DNA from: Bauldia sp.
GTDB lineage: Bacteria; Pseudomonadota; Alphaproteobacteria; Rhizobiales; Kaistiaceae
Direction of reading: 5' to 3'
Assembly (NCBI GenBank): GCA_020442065.1
Contig: JAGRKZ010000068.1
Location: 1 to 63,065 of the forward strand
Length of the DNA: 63,065 nt
Both the position numbers and the translations under genes were made by a program. Of the stretch, positions 52,309-60,209 are shown piece after piece (the stretch's first letter is position 1; each line of letters opens with the position of its first letter). Below the pieces are notes generated by a model. It was not told the DNA's origin. It saw only the letters and a list, made by a program, of their open reading frames with translations, and ran no database searches.

Positions 52309-53024
52309 TGCCGCTCCTCGTTACCGAAGGCCTGAACAAGCATTTCGGCGGGCTCCACGTCACCGCCAACGTCAACTTCACCCTCGACGAAGGCGACATT
52401 CACTGCCTGATCGGGCCGAACGGCGCCGGCAAGAGCACCTTCTTCCGCCTGCTTCTCGGAGAATACGCGCCGTCGAGCGGCCGCATCCTGTTCGACGGCC
52501 AGGACATCACCACGCTGAAGCCGTTCGAGCGGATCCGCCGCGGCATGAGCGTCAAGTTCCAGGTGCCCGGCATCTTCCGGTCGCTGTCGGTGCGCCAGAA
52601 TGTCGAGATCGCTCTCCAGGACCATATCGCCCGCGGCAGCCTCGCCGACGAGATCGACCGGCTGCTCGCCTTCGTCGGGTTGACGGACGCCGCCACGCAG
52701 GAAGCCGGCAACCTCAGCCACGGGCAGAAGCAGTGGCTCGAGATCGGCATGGCGATCGCTCTCAAGCCGCGCCTCTTGCTCCTCGACGAGCCGACCGCCG
52801 GCATGTCGCTCGAGGAAACGCACAAGACCGGCGAGATCGTCCAATCGCTCCAGGCCGAAGGCATGACCATCCTCGCCGTCGAGCACGACATGAACTTCGT
52901 CCGGCAGGTCGCACGCAAGGTTACCGTCCTCCATGTCGGGCGGATCTTCGCCCAGGGCAGCATCGAAGAGATCATGGCGGACGAGCGCGTGGCCGCAATC
53001 TATCTCGGAGAAGTCCATGCGTAG
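52308..53024 (+). CDS. Amide/urea-type ABC importer ATPase (LivG/UrtD-like)
   Basis: A 238-residue ATPase. Walker A is GPNGAGKST, the Q-loop VKFQVPGIFRSLSVRQNVEI, signature LSHGQKQWLEIGMAIA and Walker B LLLLDEPTAGMS. The LSHGQKQWLEI version is typical of UrtD-like proteins, supporting urea or amide transport rather than branched-chain amino acids. Overlaps the next gene by 8 bases. Confidence 0.9.
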   Translation: MPLLVTEGLNKHFGGLHVTANVNFTLDEGDIHCLIGPNGAGKSTFFRLLLGEYAPSSGRILFDGQDITTLKPFERIRRGMSVKFQVPGIFRSLSVRQNVEIALQDHIARGSLADEIDRLLAFVGLTDAATQEAGNLSHGQKQWLEIGMAIALKPRLLLLDEPTAGMSLEETHKTGEIVQSLQAEGMTILAVEHDMNFVRQVARKVTVLHVGRIFAQGSIEEIMADERVAAIYLGEVHA

Positions 53025-53730
53025 GGAGGTCCTCCTCTCGACGGCCGGATTGCGGGCCGGCTACGGCGGCAAGCCCATTCTTCAGGGTGTCGACCTTGAG
53101 GTCCGCGAGGGCGAGATCGTCGCGGTCATCGGACGGAACGGCGTCGGTAAGTCGACGCTGATGCGCGCCCTGATCGGCCTCCTGCCGGCGACCGGCGGGG
53201 CAATCGTGTTCAAGGGCGAATCCGTCGAAGCGTTGCCTGCACACAAGCGCGCGACGCTCGGCATCGGCTATGTTCCGCAGGGACGCGACGTCTTCCCGCG
53301 CATGTCGGTCGAAGAGAACCTCAAGGTCGGGGAATCGATCCGCGGTTCGGCGACGGCGGCGGACTATGAACGCGTCTTCGCTTCGTTCCCGATCCTCAAG
53401 GAGCGCCGAGCCCAGCGCGCCGGGACGCTTTCGGGCGGCCAGCAGCAGCAGCTCGCCATCGGCCGCGTGATGATCTCTTCGCCGCAGCTCGTCCTCCTCG
53501 ATGAACCGTCGGAGGGTATCCAGCCGTCGATCGTCCAGGACATCGCCCGCACGATGATGGAGATCAACCGGTCAACGGGCGTGACGATCGTCTTTGTCGA
53601 ACAGAACCTCGACATGATCAGGACCATGGCGCAGCGTTGCTACGTCATGGACAAAGGCCGCATCGTCGCCGCCATCGACGCACACGAACTCGACAACCGG
53701 GAGGCGATCCGCCGCTACCTCGCGGTGTGA
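53017..53730 (+). CDS. Amide/urea-type ABC importer ATPase (LivF/UrtE-like)
   Basis: A 237-residue ATPase from ATG 53017 inside the previous gene's end. Walker A is GRNGVGKST, the Q-loop GYVPQGRDVFPRMSVEENL, signature LSGGQQQQLAIGRVM and Walker B VLLDEPSEGIQPSIV, the last with the E-G-I-Q-P that is common in UrtE. It pairs with the UrtD-like subunit. The formamidase gene follows 60 bases downstream with its own AAGGAG ribosome site. Confidence 0.9.
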   Translation: MRREVLLSTAGLRAGYGGKPILQGVDLEVREGEIVAVIGRNGVGKSTLMRALIGLLPATGGAIVFKGESVEALPAHKRATLGIGYVPQGRDVFPRMSVEENLKVGESIRGSATAADYERVFASFPILKERRAQRAGTLSGGQQQQLAIGRVMISSPQLVLLDEPSEGIQPSIVQDIARTMMEINRSTGVTIVFVEQNLDMIRTMAQRCYVMDKGRIVAAIDAHELDNREAIRRYLAV

Positions 53731-53790
53731 CGCACGCTCGTCCAACGGGAAGAACGCAGGGCACCGAACGCAGGGATCAAGGAGAAGAAC

Positions 53791-54780
53791 ATGTCGTGGC
53801 TGGAAACGTCGATCATGGCACGCAAGGGCGTCGCCAAGGGCGAGACCCGCTCGGAGCATACGCTGACCGAAGCCGAACAGGGCAAATATCACTACGTCTA
53901 CGGCCCCTATGCAACGCCGACGCTGACGGTCAAGCCGGGTGCGGTCGTCTCGGCGGAGACCCATGACGCCTTCGAAGGCAAGATCCGCTCGGAGAGCGAC
54001 AAGCCCTCGGCCATCCTCAACTTCCCCTACCTCAACCCGCAGAACGGGCCGATCTTCGTCGAGGGCGCCGAGAAAGGCGACGCGCTTGCGGTCTATATCA
54101 AGAGCATCGAGCCCCGCGGGCCCCAGCCGCGCGGCACCACCTGCCTCATCCCCGAATTCGGAGGGCTGGTCGGGACCGGCGACACCGCGATGCTCAACGC
54201 CCCCCTCCCCGAGCGGGTGCGAAAGGTCGAGATCGACGCCAAGACCGGCGTGAAGTGGAACGACAAGATCACCATTCCCTATGAGCCCTTCATCGGCACC
54301 ATCGGCACATCGCCGGAGATCGAGGCGATCACCTCGCTGCAGCCGGACTACTATGGCGGCAACATGGACCTGCCGGATGTAGGCACGGGAGCGGTGATCT
54401 ACCTTCCGGTCAACACGAAGGGGGCGCTCCTTTACCTCGGCGACTGCCACGCGGCGCAGGGCGACGGCGAGCTCTGCGGAGTCGCCATCGAACATCCGAC
54501 CGTCACCACCTTGCAGATCGACCTGATCAAGGGCTGGACCATCCGCTGGCCGCGGCTCGAGAACGAGCGGGTGATCATGACCATTGGCTCCGGCCGGCCG
54601 CTCGAGGATGCTGCCCGCATCGCCTATCGGGAACTGACGCGGTGGATGGCGAAGGACTACGGCTTCGAGGAACTCGACGCTTACATGTTCCTCACCCAGG
54701 CTGGCCGTGTGCGTCTCGGCAACATGGTCGATCCGAAATACACCATCGGCGCGTCGATCGCGAAGTCGTACCTGAAATAG
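53791..54780 (+). CDS. fmdA: Formamidase/acetamidase (FmdA/AmdA family)
   Basis: A 329-residue enzyme with ATG 53791. Family features: VVSAETHDAFEGKI near residue 52, NPQNGPIFVEGAEKGDALAV, the FIGTIGTSPE motif, YYGGNMDLPDVGTGAVIYLP, and LGDCHAAQGDGELCGVAIE, which carries the conserved Asp, His, Glu and Cys of the predicted metal site. It splits formamide or a short amide to ammonia and a carboxylate in the cytoplasm. It is the catabolic endpoint of the AmiC/AmiR-regulated uptake operon. Shorter than the about 400-residue FmdA of methylotrophs, nearer to acetamidase length, so formamide specificity is not certain. Confidence 0.85.
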   Translation: MSWLETSIMARKGVAKGETRSEHTLTEAEQGKYHYVYGPYATPTLTVKPGAVVSAETHDAFEGKIRSESDKPSAILNFPYLNPQNGPIFVEGAEKGDALAVYIKSIEPRGPQPRGTTCLIPEFGGLVGTGDTAMLNAPLPERVRKVEIDAKTGVKWNDKITIPYEPFIGTIGTSPEIEAITSLQPDYYGGNMDLPDVGTGAVIYLPVNTKGALLYLGDCHAAQGDGELCGVAIEHPTVTTLQIDLIKGWTIRWPRLENERVIMTIGSGRPLEDAARIAYRELTRWMAKDYGFEELDAYMFLTQAGRVRLGNMVDPKYTIGASIAKSYLK

Positions 54781-55116
54781 GCTGCATGGGACTATCGCGA
54801 GATTCAGGCATTTGGAGGTGCAACGGCGCAGCCATGCCGATCTAGCTGTCACGACGGGGACAGGCGTGACGGTTGACGCACCGGCGCATCGGCCCTGTCG
54901 TGCTCGGTGACCGCTTCTCGGCGTGGGCGTTAGATTGCGGTGCTCTGCGCGACGGGAGAATGTTGGACGCCAGTTGCCCTCCCTCCACCAGCCTTGCATT
55001 GCCAATTCTTCTCTGCCGCCGTGCGCCGGCATGAAAGCCCGCAGAACTCCGCGGTTTGGCGACCAGCCCTCTGCACGCCCGTCGCGACATATTGGCGGCG
55101 GTCGCTGCCAGCGCAC
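54781..55116. other. Convergent gap with dispersed repeat copy C
   Basis: The stretch of 336 bases between the formamidase and a convergent ABC gene holds no gene I can support. Bases 54932-54991 are a divergent third copy of the repeat at 21600 and 43542 (GGGAGAATGTTGGACGCCAG then TTGCCCTCCCTCC). No clear intrinsic terminator was seen for either flanking gene. Confidence 0.4.
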
Positions 55117-55959
55117 CTACACCTCGTGATCGTGGCGAGACATCCCGGACATATCCGGACGCTGAGGTCGCGACAACCCGAGATAGCGGCCCATCGTCCG
55201 CTCCAGGAAGCGCCAGCTCCGCTCCTCGGCGGGCGTCGTGAAGAACCGGTCGGCCGGCGCATCCTCGACGATGCGACCGCCATCCATGAAGACGATGCGG
55301 TCCGCGGCCTCGGCGGCGAAGGCAATCTCGTGCGTGACGACGATCATCGTTGTGTGGCGCTCGGCGAGCGCCTCCATCACCGCGAGCACCTCGCCGACGA
55401 GTTCGGGATCAAGGGCGCTGGTGGGCTCGTCGAAGAGCAGGATCTCCGGTTTCATCGCCAGCGCCCGGGCGATGGCGACGCGCTGTTGCTGGCCGCCGGA
55501 GAGACGCGCCGGATAGGCGTCGGCCTTATCGGCGAGACCGACCGCGGCGAGCATCTCGAGGCCTTGGGTCCGTGCGTCGGTCCGTGCCTCGCCGCGCACC
55601 TGGACCAGCCCCTCGGTGACGTTGCCGAGCGCAGTGAGATGGGGCCAGAGGTTGAAGGACTGGAACACCATCCCGATCCGCGACCGCTGGTGACGAAGCC
55701 GTGCGGCGGATGCCGGCACCGTGGTGCCGTCGGACTTCGTCTCCATCCCCAACTGCTCGCCGCCGACATGTACGGCGCCGGCGCTCGGCGGGGTCAGGAA
55801 CGAGAGGCAGCGGAGCAGCGTCGACTTGCCCGAGCCGGAGGGTCCCAACACGCACACGACCTCGCCGCGCGCGACCGCGATATCAACGCCGTCCAGCACC
55901 GTCGCAGGCCCGAAGCGCATGGTGAGTCCGCGCCCGGCGATCGCGGGAGGCGTGCTCAT
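55117..55959 (-). CDS. Polar-amino-acid-type ABC importer ATPase
   Basis: A 280-residue GlnQ/HisP-type ATPase. Walker A is GPSGSGKST, the Q-loop GMVFQSFNLWPHLTALGNV, signature LSGGQQQRVAIARAL, Walker B ILLFDEPTSALDPELVGE and H-loop VVTHEIAFAA. The C-terminus is about 25 residues longer than usual, with SRPQRPDMSGMSRHDHEV. The start overlaps the permease stop (ATGA). Last gene of the seven-gene module E operon. Confidence 0.9.
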   Translation of the reverse strand: MSTPPAIAGRGLTMRFGPATVLDGVDIAVARGEVVCVLGPSGSGKSTLLRCLSFLTPPSAGAVHVGGEQLGMETKSDGTTVPASAARLRHQRSRIGMVFQSFNLWPHLTALGNVTEGLVQVRGEARTDARTQGLEMLAAVGLADKADAYPARLSGGQQQRVAIARALAMKPEILLFDEPTSALDPELVGEVLAVMEALAERHTTMIVVTHEIAFAAEAADRIVFMDGGRIVEDAPADRFFTTPAEERSWRFLERTMGRYLGLSRPQRPDMSGMSRHDHEV

Positions 55960-56624
55960 GCTGAGGCCCCGCTCGCCCGGAAGCGTGTCACGCGCCCTTC
56001 CAGGCGCCGCATCAGCACTTCGAGGGCGGAGAGCGCCAACCAGTAGAGACCCGCCACCAGCGCCCAGACCTCGAAGGGGGTGTAGGTCCGCGAGACGACG
56101 CGCTTGGTCGCGTAGGCAAGCTCATGGACCGAGATGACCGACAGGATCGCGGTGTCCTTGGCGAGGCCGATGAGGATGCCGGTGAGTGGCGGAATCAAGA
56201 GGCCGAGAGTCTGGGGGAGGAGGATGCGGATGAAGATCTGCACAGGGTTGAGGCCGATCATCCGCGCTGCATCGACCTGACCAGCCGGCACCGAGGCGAT
56301 GGCGCCGCGGATCGCCTCAGCCATATAGGGCGCGTAGTAGAGCGTCAGGGTGAGGATGCCGGCCGCCACCTCGCCGATGCGGAGCCCGAGCTGCGGCAGC
56401 ACGAAGTAGATGAGATAGAGGAGCACTAGGATAGGCAGGCCGAGGATGATCTCGGTATAGATGCGGACAGACCGCCGGATCGCCGGCCCTCCGGCCGAGG
56501 TGGCGAGGACGAGTCCGATCGCCATGAAGAGTGCGCACGCGGCGCCGCCGAAGGTCAGGGCCACCGTGACCGCGAAGCCGCGCGCGAGGTCGGGCAAGTA
56601 GGGGACGAGGGCGGCCCAGTCCAC
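55956..56624 (-). CDS. Polar-amino-acid-type ABC importer permease
   Basis: A 222-residue permease from GTG 56624; a TTG at 56630 overlapping the previous stop is an alternative. Five hydrophobic segments; TEIILGLPILVLLYLIYF (usual R-G-x-P replaced by L-G-L-P) and the EAA loop GQVDAARMIGLNPVQIFIRI identify the HisM/GlnP class. It pairs with the next permease. The arginine change in the R-G-T-P motif is a small oddity. Confidence 0.85.
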   Translation of the reverse strand: MDWAALVPYLPDLARGFAVTVALTFGGAACALFMAIGLVLATSAGGPAIRRSVRIYTEIILGLPILVLLYLIYFVLPQLGLRIGEVAAGILTLTLYYAPYMAEAIRGAIASVPAGQVDAARMIGLNPVQIFIRILLPQTLGLLIPPLTGILIGLAKDTAILSVISVHELAYATKRVVSRTYTPFEVWALVAGLYWLALSALEVLMRRLEGRVTRFRASGASA

Positions 56625-56626
56625 GC

Positions 56627-57283
56627 TCAACCCCGGAGCGGCTCGAAACGCCGTTCGAGCATGCGCGCGATGCGGGCGATCACCTGAGCGAGCAGGATGT
56701 AGCCAGCGGCGATTGGTACGAATACCTCGATGGCGCTGAAGGCGCGCGCCTGAATGAGAACGCCGGCATATGTCATCTCCGTCACCGAGATGACCGAGGC
56801 GAGCGGCGTCGACTTGAGGACGATGGTGAGCTCGGCGGCGAGCATCGGCAGGCTGGTGATCGCGGCCTGTGGCAGGACGATCCGCCGCCATACCGCCAGC
56901 CGGCCGATCCCGATGGTCACCGCCGCTTCGACCTGGCCGCGCGGCACGGCGAGGATTGCTGCGCGCAGGATTTCGGTCACGTAGGCGCCGGAGTTGAGTC
57001 CGATCGCCAGCACGGCGGCGAAGAAGGCCTGCGACCGTAGGCCGAGGAGCGGCAGGGCGAAGAAGACGACAAGCAGCTGGACGAAGAGCGGCGTGCCGCG
57101 CATGAGGCTGACATAGGCCCGGCTCAGCCAGTAGCCGGCCCGTCCGCCGGCGACCTGGAGCACGGCGGACAGGGTCCCCACCGTGAGGCTGACGGCGGCG
57201 GCGGCCACCGTCAGCTGGATCGTGACGAGCGCGGCCGAGGCGATGACCGGGATCGACTCGCGCAGGATGTCGACGTCGAACAT
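56627..57283 (-). CDS. Polar-amino-acid-type ABC importer permease
   Basis: A 218-residue permease with YVSLMRGTPLFVQLLVVFFA (the standard R-G-T-P motif), NSGAYVTEILRAAILAVPRG and the EAA loop GQVEAAVTIGIGRLAVWRRI. Five membrane segments. It forms the heterodimeric pore with the permease encoded downstream. Located 50 bases after the binding-protein gene stop. Confidence 0.9.
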   Translation of the reverse strand: MFDVDILRESIPVIASAALVTIQLTVAAAAVSLTVGTLSAVLQVAGGRAGYWLSRAYVSLMRGTPLFVQLLVVFFALPLLGLRSQAFFAAVLAIGLNSGAYVTEILRAAILAVPRGQVEAAVTIGIGRLAVWRRIVLPQAAITSLPMLAAELTIVLKSTPLASVISVTEMTYAGVLIQARAFSAIEVFVPIAAGYILLAQVIARIARMLERRFEPLRG

Positions 57284-57333
57284 GGGATGCTCCTCGTCCC
57301 GACGCCATGCACGGAGCGTGCCGCGCGGTATGG

Positions 57334-58164
57334 CTACTCGGTGGGCACGAAGTCGCTCTCCGGCAGCGCGGCCGTGTAACCGAAGTACTTCATCTGGATC
57401 TCGTCGAACTTGCCGCTCGCCTTGAGCTTCTTCAGCTCATCCGAGAGCGCGGCGGTCAGCGCCGGATTGGCCTTGTTGACACCCCAGCCGATGGGCGTGG
57501 TGCCGCCGAGTTCGCCGACCACCACCAGCGGCAGGTCCTTCCGACTGGCCATCGCCTCGTAGAGAACCGACTTGTCGTCGACGACGCAGACGGCCCGGCC
57601 CTGCGCGAGCGCGGCGATCGTCTGTTCGATGGTCTCGAAGCCGAGGAGCTCGACCTCCGGCTTGCCGTCGGCTGCGAGCGTCTCGTTGAAGCTCATCATC
57701 ATCTGCTCGGGTTGGGTGGTCTGCTTCACCGCGCAGGTCTTGCCCGACAGGGCTTCGATGTCCGCCGAGGTGACGCCGCTGTCCTTCGTCGTCATCACCG
57801 CGTTGACCGAGGAGGCGGTGGGGATGACGTAGTCGATCTTCGACGCCCGCTCGGCGGTGACGTTGAGTGTCGGCGTCATGTCGAAGGCGCCGGCGATCAG
57901 GCCGGGGATGATGCCGCTGAACGCCATCACCTGGTACTCGACTTTCACGCCGAGGCCGTCCGCCACCGCCTCGATCAGCTCGGGATCGTAGCCGACGACT
58001 TTGCCGCTGGCGTCGGTGAACTCAAACGGGGGGAAGGTCGGGTCGATGGCGACCACCATCGTGCCGCGGGCCTTGATGTCGTCGAGGGCGTCGGCGAGTG
58101 CCGCGCCGGACAGAAGCGACGCCGCAAGCGCGGCGGAGGCGAGGGTTGTGGCAAGGCGTGTCAT
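57334..58164 (-). CDS. Polar-amino-acid-type periplasmic binding protein (SBP family 3)
   Basis: A 276-residue exported protein: signal peptide 1-24 (LASAALAASLLSG, cleavage near ALADAL), mature N-terminus ARGTMVVAIDPTFPPFEFTD with the P-P-F-E-F motif, and VGYDPELIEAVADGLGVKVE. It binds a small charged or polar ligand, most likely an amino acid or guanidino/amidino compound given the DUF1989 neighbours. It lies 12 bases after the third DUF1989 gene. The cysteines in GKTCAVKQ and AVCVVDDKS may be a disulfide pair. Confidence 0.9.
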   Translation of the reverse strand: MTRLATTLASAALAASLLSGAALADALDDIKARGTMVVAIDPTFPPFEFTDASGKVVGYDPELIEAVADGLGVKVEYQVMAFSGIIPGLIAGAFDMTPTLNVTAERASKIDYVIPTASSVNAVMTTKDSGVTSADIEALSGKTCAVKQTTQPEQMMMSFNETLAADGKPEVELLGFETIEQTIAALAQGRAVCVVDDKSVLYEAMASRKDLPLVVVGELGGTTPIGWGVNKANPALTAALSDELKKLKASGKFDEIQMKYFGYTAALPESDFVPTE

Positions 58165-58176
58165 GTCAGCACTCCT

Positions 58177-58836
58177 TCAGGGACGGATGAAGTCTTCGAG
58201 GTCATGAAGCTCATTGCGGACCCGGACCGCGAGGGCACCGGGGGAGGACCGCGACCAGAGGCGCGGATCAGCATGCGGGGAGGCGACGACGACGTTGAGA
58301 TCGGCCACGGCGCGGAACACAACCGCGTCGCCTGCTCGCGAGGAGGCCCCGCGCGGGGAGAGGCCACCGTCGGCGCCGACCCCCACGTCGAGGAAGAGAT
58401 TGACTGGATCAGCGATCCGCTCCGGCACGATGCCGATTTGCCTGAAAGCCGTGAGGACCTTGTCGCGCACCCGGTCGGCGCCGCCGATCTCGCCGTTTAC
58501 CGACGCCTCGGTCATCGGCATCAGGAGATCGTGGCGGAGATGCTCGGCGGAGACGCCGAGCACCATCACCGGCCGACGCTTGTTGGTGACAAGCCGCATC
58601 CCGAGCCGGAGCATGAAGGAATTGGAGAAGACGCGCGTGTGGTGCGGAGACAGGAACAGCGCAGGCGAGGTGGCGGTCACGGCGAACAGCGCGGCGGGCT
58701 GCCCGCCCTCCTCGTCGCGGATCGCAAGGAGCTGACCGGCGGCAACCTTGATGCCGCGTGCGGTGCCGCCGGGCACCAGCAGGTCCGCCTCCGGCGGGAG
58801 CGGCGCGACGGCGGGCTCGATCATGAGGAGCGGCAT
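58177..58836 (-). CDS. DUF1989 (urea-carboxylase-associated) protein, degenerate copy
   Basis: A 219-residue DUF1989-fold protein from ATG 58836, 5 bases after the previous stop. It keeps the outline VPGGTARGIKVAAGQLLAIR, TRVFSNSFMLRLGMRLVTNK, RIADPVNLFLDVG and LNVVVASPHADPRLW but has lost the cysteine and histidine positions of its siblings: no C-D motif, no H-x-x-C-x-x-N, and the S-(A/S)-C-P-Q motif reads S-P-H-A-D-P. DUF1989 pairs form carboxyguanidine deiminase in guanidine-degrading bacteria, where one subunit may be structural. This copy may be a non-catalytic partner. Confidence 0.75.
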   Translation of the reverse strand: MPLLMIEPAVAPLPPEADLLVPGGTARGIKVAAGQLLAIRDEEGGQPAALFAVTATSPALFLSPHHTRVFSNSFMLRLGMRLVTNKRRPVMVLGVSAEHLRHDLLMPMTEASVNGEIGGADRVRDKVLTAFRQIGIVPERIADPVNLFLDVGVGADGGLSPRGASSRAGDAVVFRAVADLNVVVASPHADPRLWSRSSPGALAVRVRNELHDLEDFIRP

Positions 58837-58841
58837 CGCGG

Positions 58842-59441
58842 TCAGCCCTTCGCCTCGACGAAGATGCGGAATTCCGTCGGAACGAGACCGTTGCCCGGGA
58901 TGATGTCCTGCGGACAGGAAGAGACCGCACAGATGACGTCCATCAGGCACTCGAGCACGATCCGCTCGCCGGGCCGCGATGGCGGGTCGACGACTGCGGT
59001 GCGGCCATCCTCCACCACCGGGCTGTTCTGGAAGAAGTTGAAGGGCTCCGGCACCGCGAGCGGTGTGCCGATCCCGAATGCGCCGAGCGGCCCCGCCATG
59101 TTGGCGAGGCAGTTGCGGTGGCCTGGCGCCGCGAAGTCGACGGCAAAGCGGCTGTCATCACAGGCGGGGATCGTGTAGTCGTGGACCCCGATCGTATCCT
59201 CGACCAGGGCCAGCATGGGCCGGCCACGCGAGGAGCGGAGCACGCTGCCGGCGCGAATGTAGAGTGACATCAGCGCACGGCGGGTCTCGACGCCGGACAA
59301 CGTCTCGGTGAGGTCGCCCGCGTTGAAGGCGACGAAGTCGAGCGCCTGTTTGCCCTTGACGTCGATGCAGGTGACGCGCGCGCCGGCGGGCGCCGCGAAG
59401 GCCCGGCCGTGGCCGCCCGGGACGTGGATCTCGTCGGTCAC
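58842..59441 (-). CDS. DUF1989 (urea-carboxylase-associated/carboxyguanidine-deiminase-like) protein
   Basis: A 199-residue protein from GTG 59441, overlapping the upstream stop (GTGA). It has the full set of likely metal and active-site residues: VHDYTIPACDDSRF, GHRNCLANMAGP, PEPFNFFQNSPVVEDG and CAVSSCPQDIIPGNG. In guanidine carboxylase clusters such proteins (CgdA/CgdB) deiminate carboxyguanidine to allophanate. No guanidine carboxylase or allophanate hydrolase lies in this window, so the substrate may be different. Coupled to the other two DUF1989 genes. Confidence 0.85.
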   Translation of the reverse strand: MTDEIHVPGGHGRAFAAPAGARVTCIDVKGKQALDFVAFNAGDLTETLSGVETRRALMSLYIRAGSVLRSSRGRPMLALVEDTIGVHDYTIPACDDSRFAVDFAAPGHRNCLANMAGPLGAFGIGTPLAVPEPFNFFQNSPVVEDGRTAVVDPPSRPGERIVLECLMDVICAVSSCPQDIIPGNGLVPTEFRIFVEAKG

Positions 59442-60097
59442 GCCAACGCCTCCGTCGGCTCCATGATGTCGACCAGGAGCTCGGTCGGGTACCAGCCGGT
59501 GATCGGGTTGAACTCTTGCGGGCAGGCGGAAATCGCGACAATGACGTCGATCCACGCCTTGACAACGATGTAGTCTCCGGGCTTCGACGGCGCCGGTCCG
59601 TTGAGCACGCTGCCATCGGCGCCAATCGGCACGTTGGCGAAGACGTTAAACGGTTGGGGCACGTAGAAGCGCGTAGTGCCGAGGAACGGCTCCATGACCT
59701 CGCGCAGGTTTCCCGCGCAACTCCGGTGCGACTCCTGTACGCCATAGAGGCGATAGCGATGCTCGTCGCACGAGGCGGTGAGCAGGTCATGGGTGCCACA
59801 GGTGTCGGCGGCGAGCTGAAGGATCGGGCGGCGATGGTTGGAGTGGAAGCTTTCGCCTGGGGCCGGGCAAAGGCGATTGACCCAGACCCTGGTGTGCATC
59901 GCCGAGAGGTGCTCGTCGGGGTCTTCTGCGTTGAAGGCCCAGAGGTCGCCGCACTGACGGCCGCGCGGGTCGGTGAGCTTGAGATACTGGCCGGCCTTTA
60001 CCCGGCCGGCCCAGCCGTGCTTCGGAGCGATGGTTACGCTCTCGACCGCCTTGAGGGGGAGAGTCAGCTTACCGTTGAGGTCGATCGAGAAGGTCAT
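59438..60097 (-). CDS. DUF1989 (urea-carboxylase-associated/carboxyguanidine-deiminase-like) protein
   Basis: A 219-residue protein from ATG 60097, the first gene of the module E operon. Conserved: GQYLKLTDPRGRQCGDLWAF, GTHDLLTASCDEHRY, ESHRSCAGNLREVM, VPQPFNVFANVPI and AISACPQEFNPITGWYPTEL. The H-D-x-x-x-x-x-C-D, S-H-R-S-C-x-x-N and A-C-P-Q motifs are intact. It and its GTGA-coupled neighbour probably form the active pair. Its promoter lies in the divergent gap that contains the TTTCATGAAA palindrome. Confidence 0.85.
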   Translation of the reverse strand: MTFSIDLNGKLTLPLKAVESVTIAPKHGWAGRVKAGQYLKLTDPRGRQCGDLWAFNAEDPDEHLSAMHTRVWVNRLCPAPGESFHSNHRRPILQLAADTCGTHDLLTASCDEHRYRLYGVQESHRSCAGNLREVMEPFLGTTRFYVPQPFNVFANVPIGADGSVLNGPAPSKPGDYIVVKAWIDVIVAISACPQEFNPITGWYPTELLVDIMEPTEALA

Positions 60098-60123
60098 GCT
60101 TGCGCTCCGCTGTGAAACAACAT

Positions 60124-60133
60124 TTTCATGAAA
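60124..60133. promoter_or_regulatory. Palindrome TTTCATGAAA in the divergent region of module E
   Basis: A perfect 10-base palindrome lies 27 bases upstream of the first DUF1989 gene and 77 bases before the divergent RpiR gene, in an AT-rich patch unlike the surrounding sequence. RpiR-type regulators often bind T-G-A-A-A-rich inverted repeats near their own gene. It is the best operator candidate here. Confidence 0.5.
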
Positions 60134-60209
60134 TCATATTAGCGAAAACTCCTTTTCTTAGGCATGTGGTGCCTCAGATGCGTGCAGACGGCGGTTCGAA
60201 GGAGATCTG

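Noticed and set aside
49028-53730. Calling the module D importer urtABCDE (urea)
   Set aside because: Sequence resembles Urt and Fmd systems alike; AmiC/AmiR and formamidase neighbours favour short-chain amides, and no urease genes are present.
28792-54991. GAACGTTC-type core shared by the recombinase downstream flank and the dispersed repeat as a common recombination site
   Set aside because: Only about 8 bases are shared and the surrounding sequence does not align, so chance is likely.
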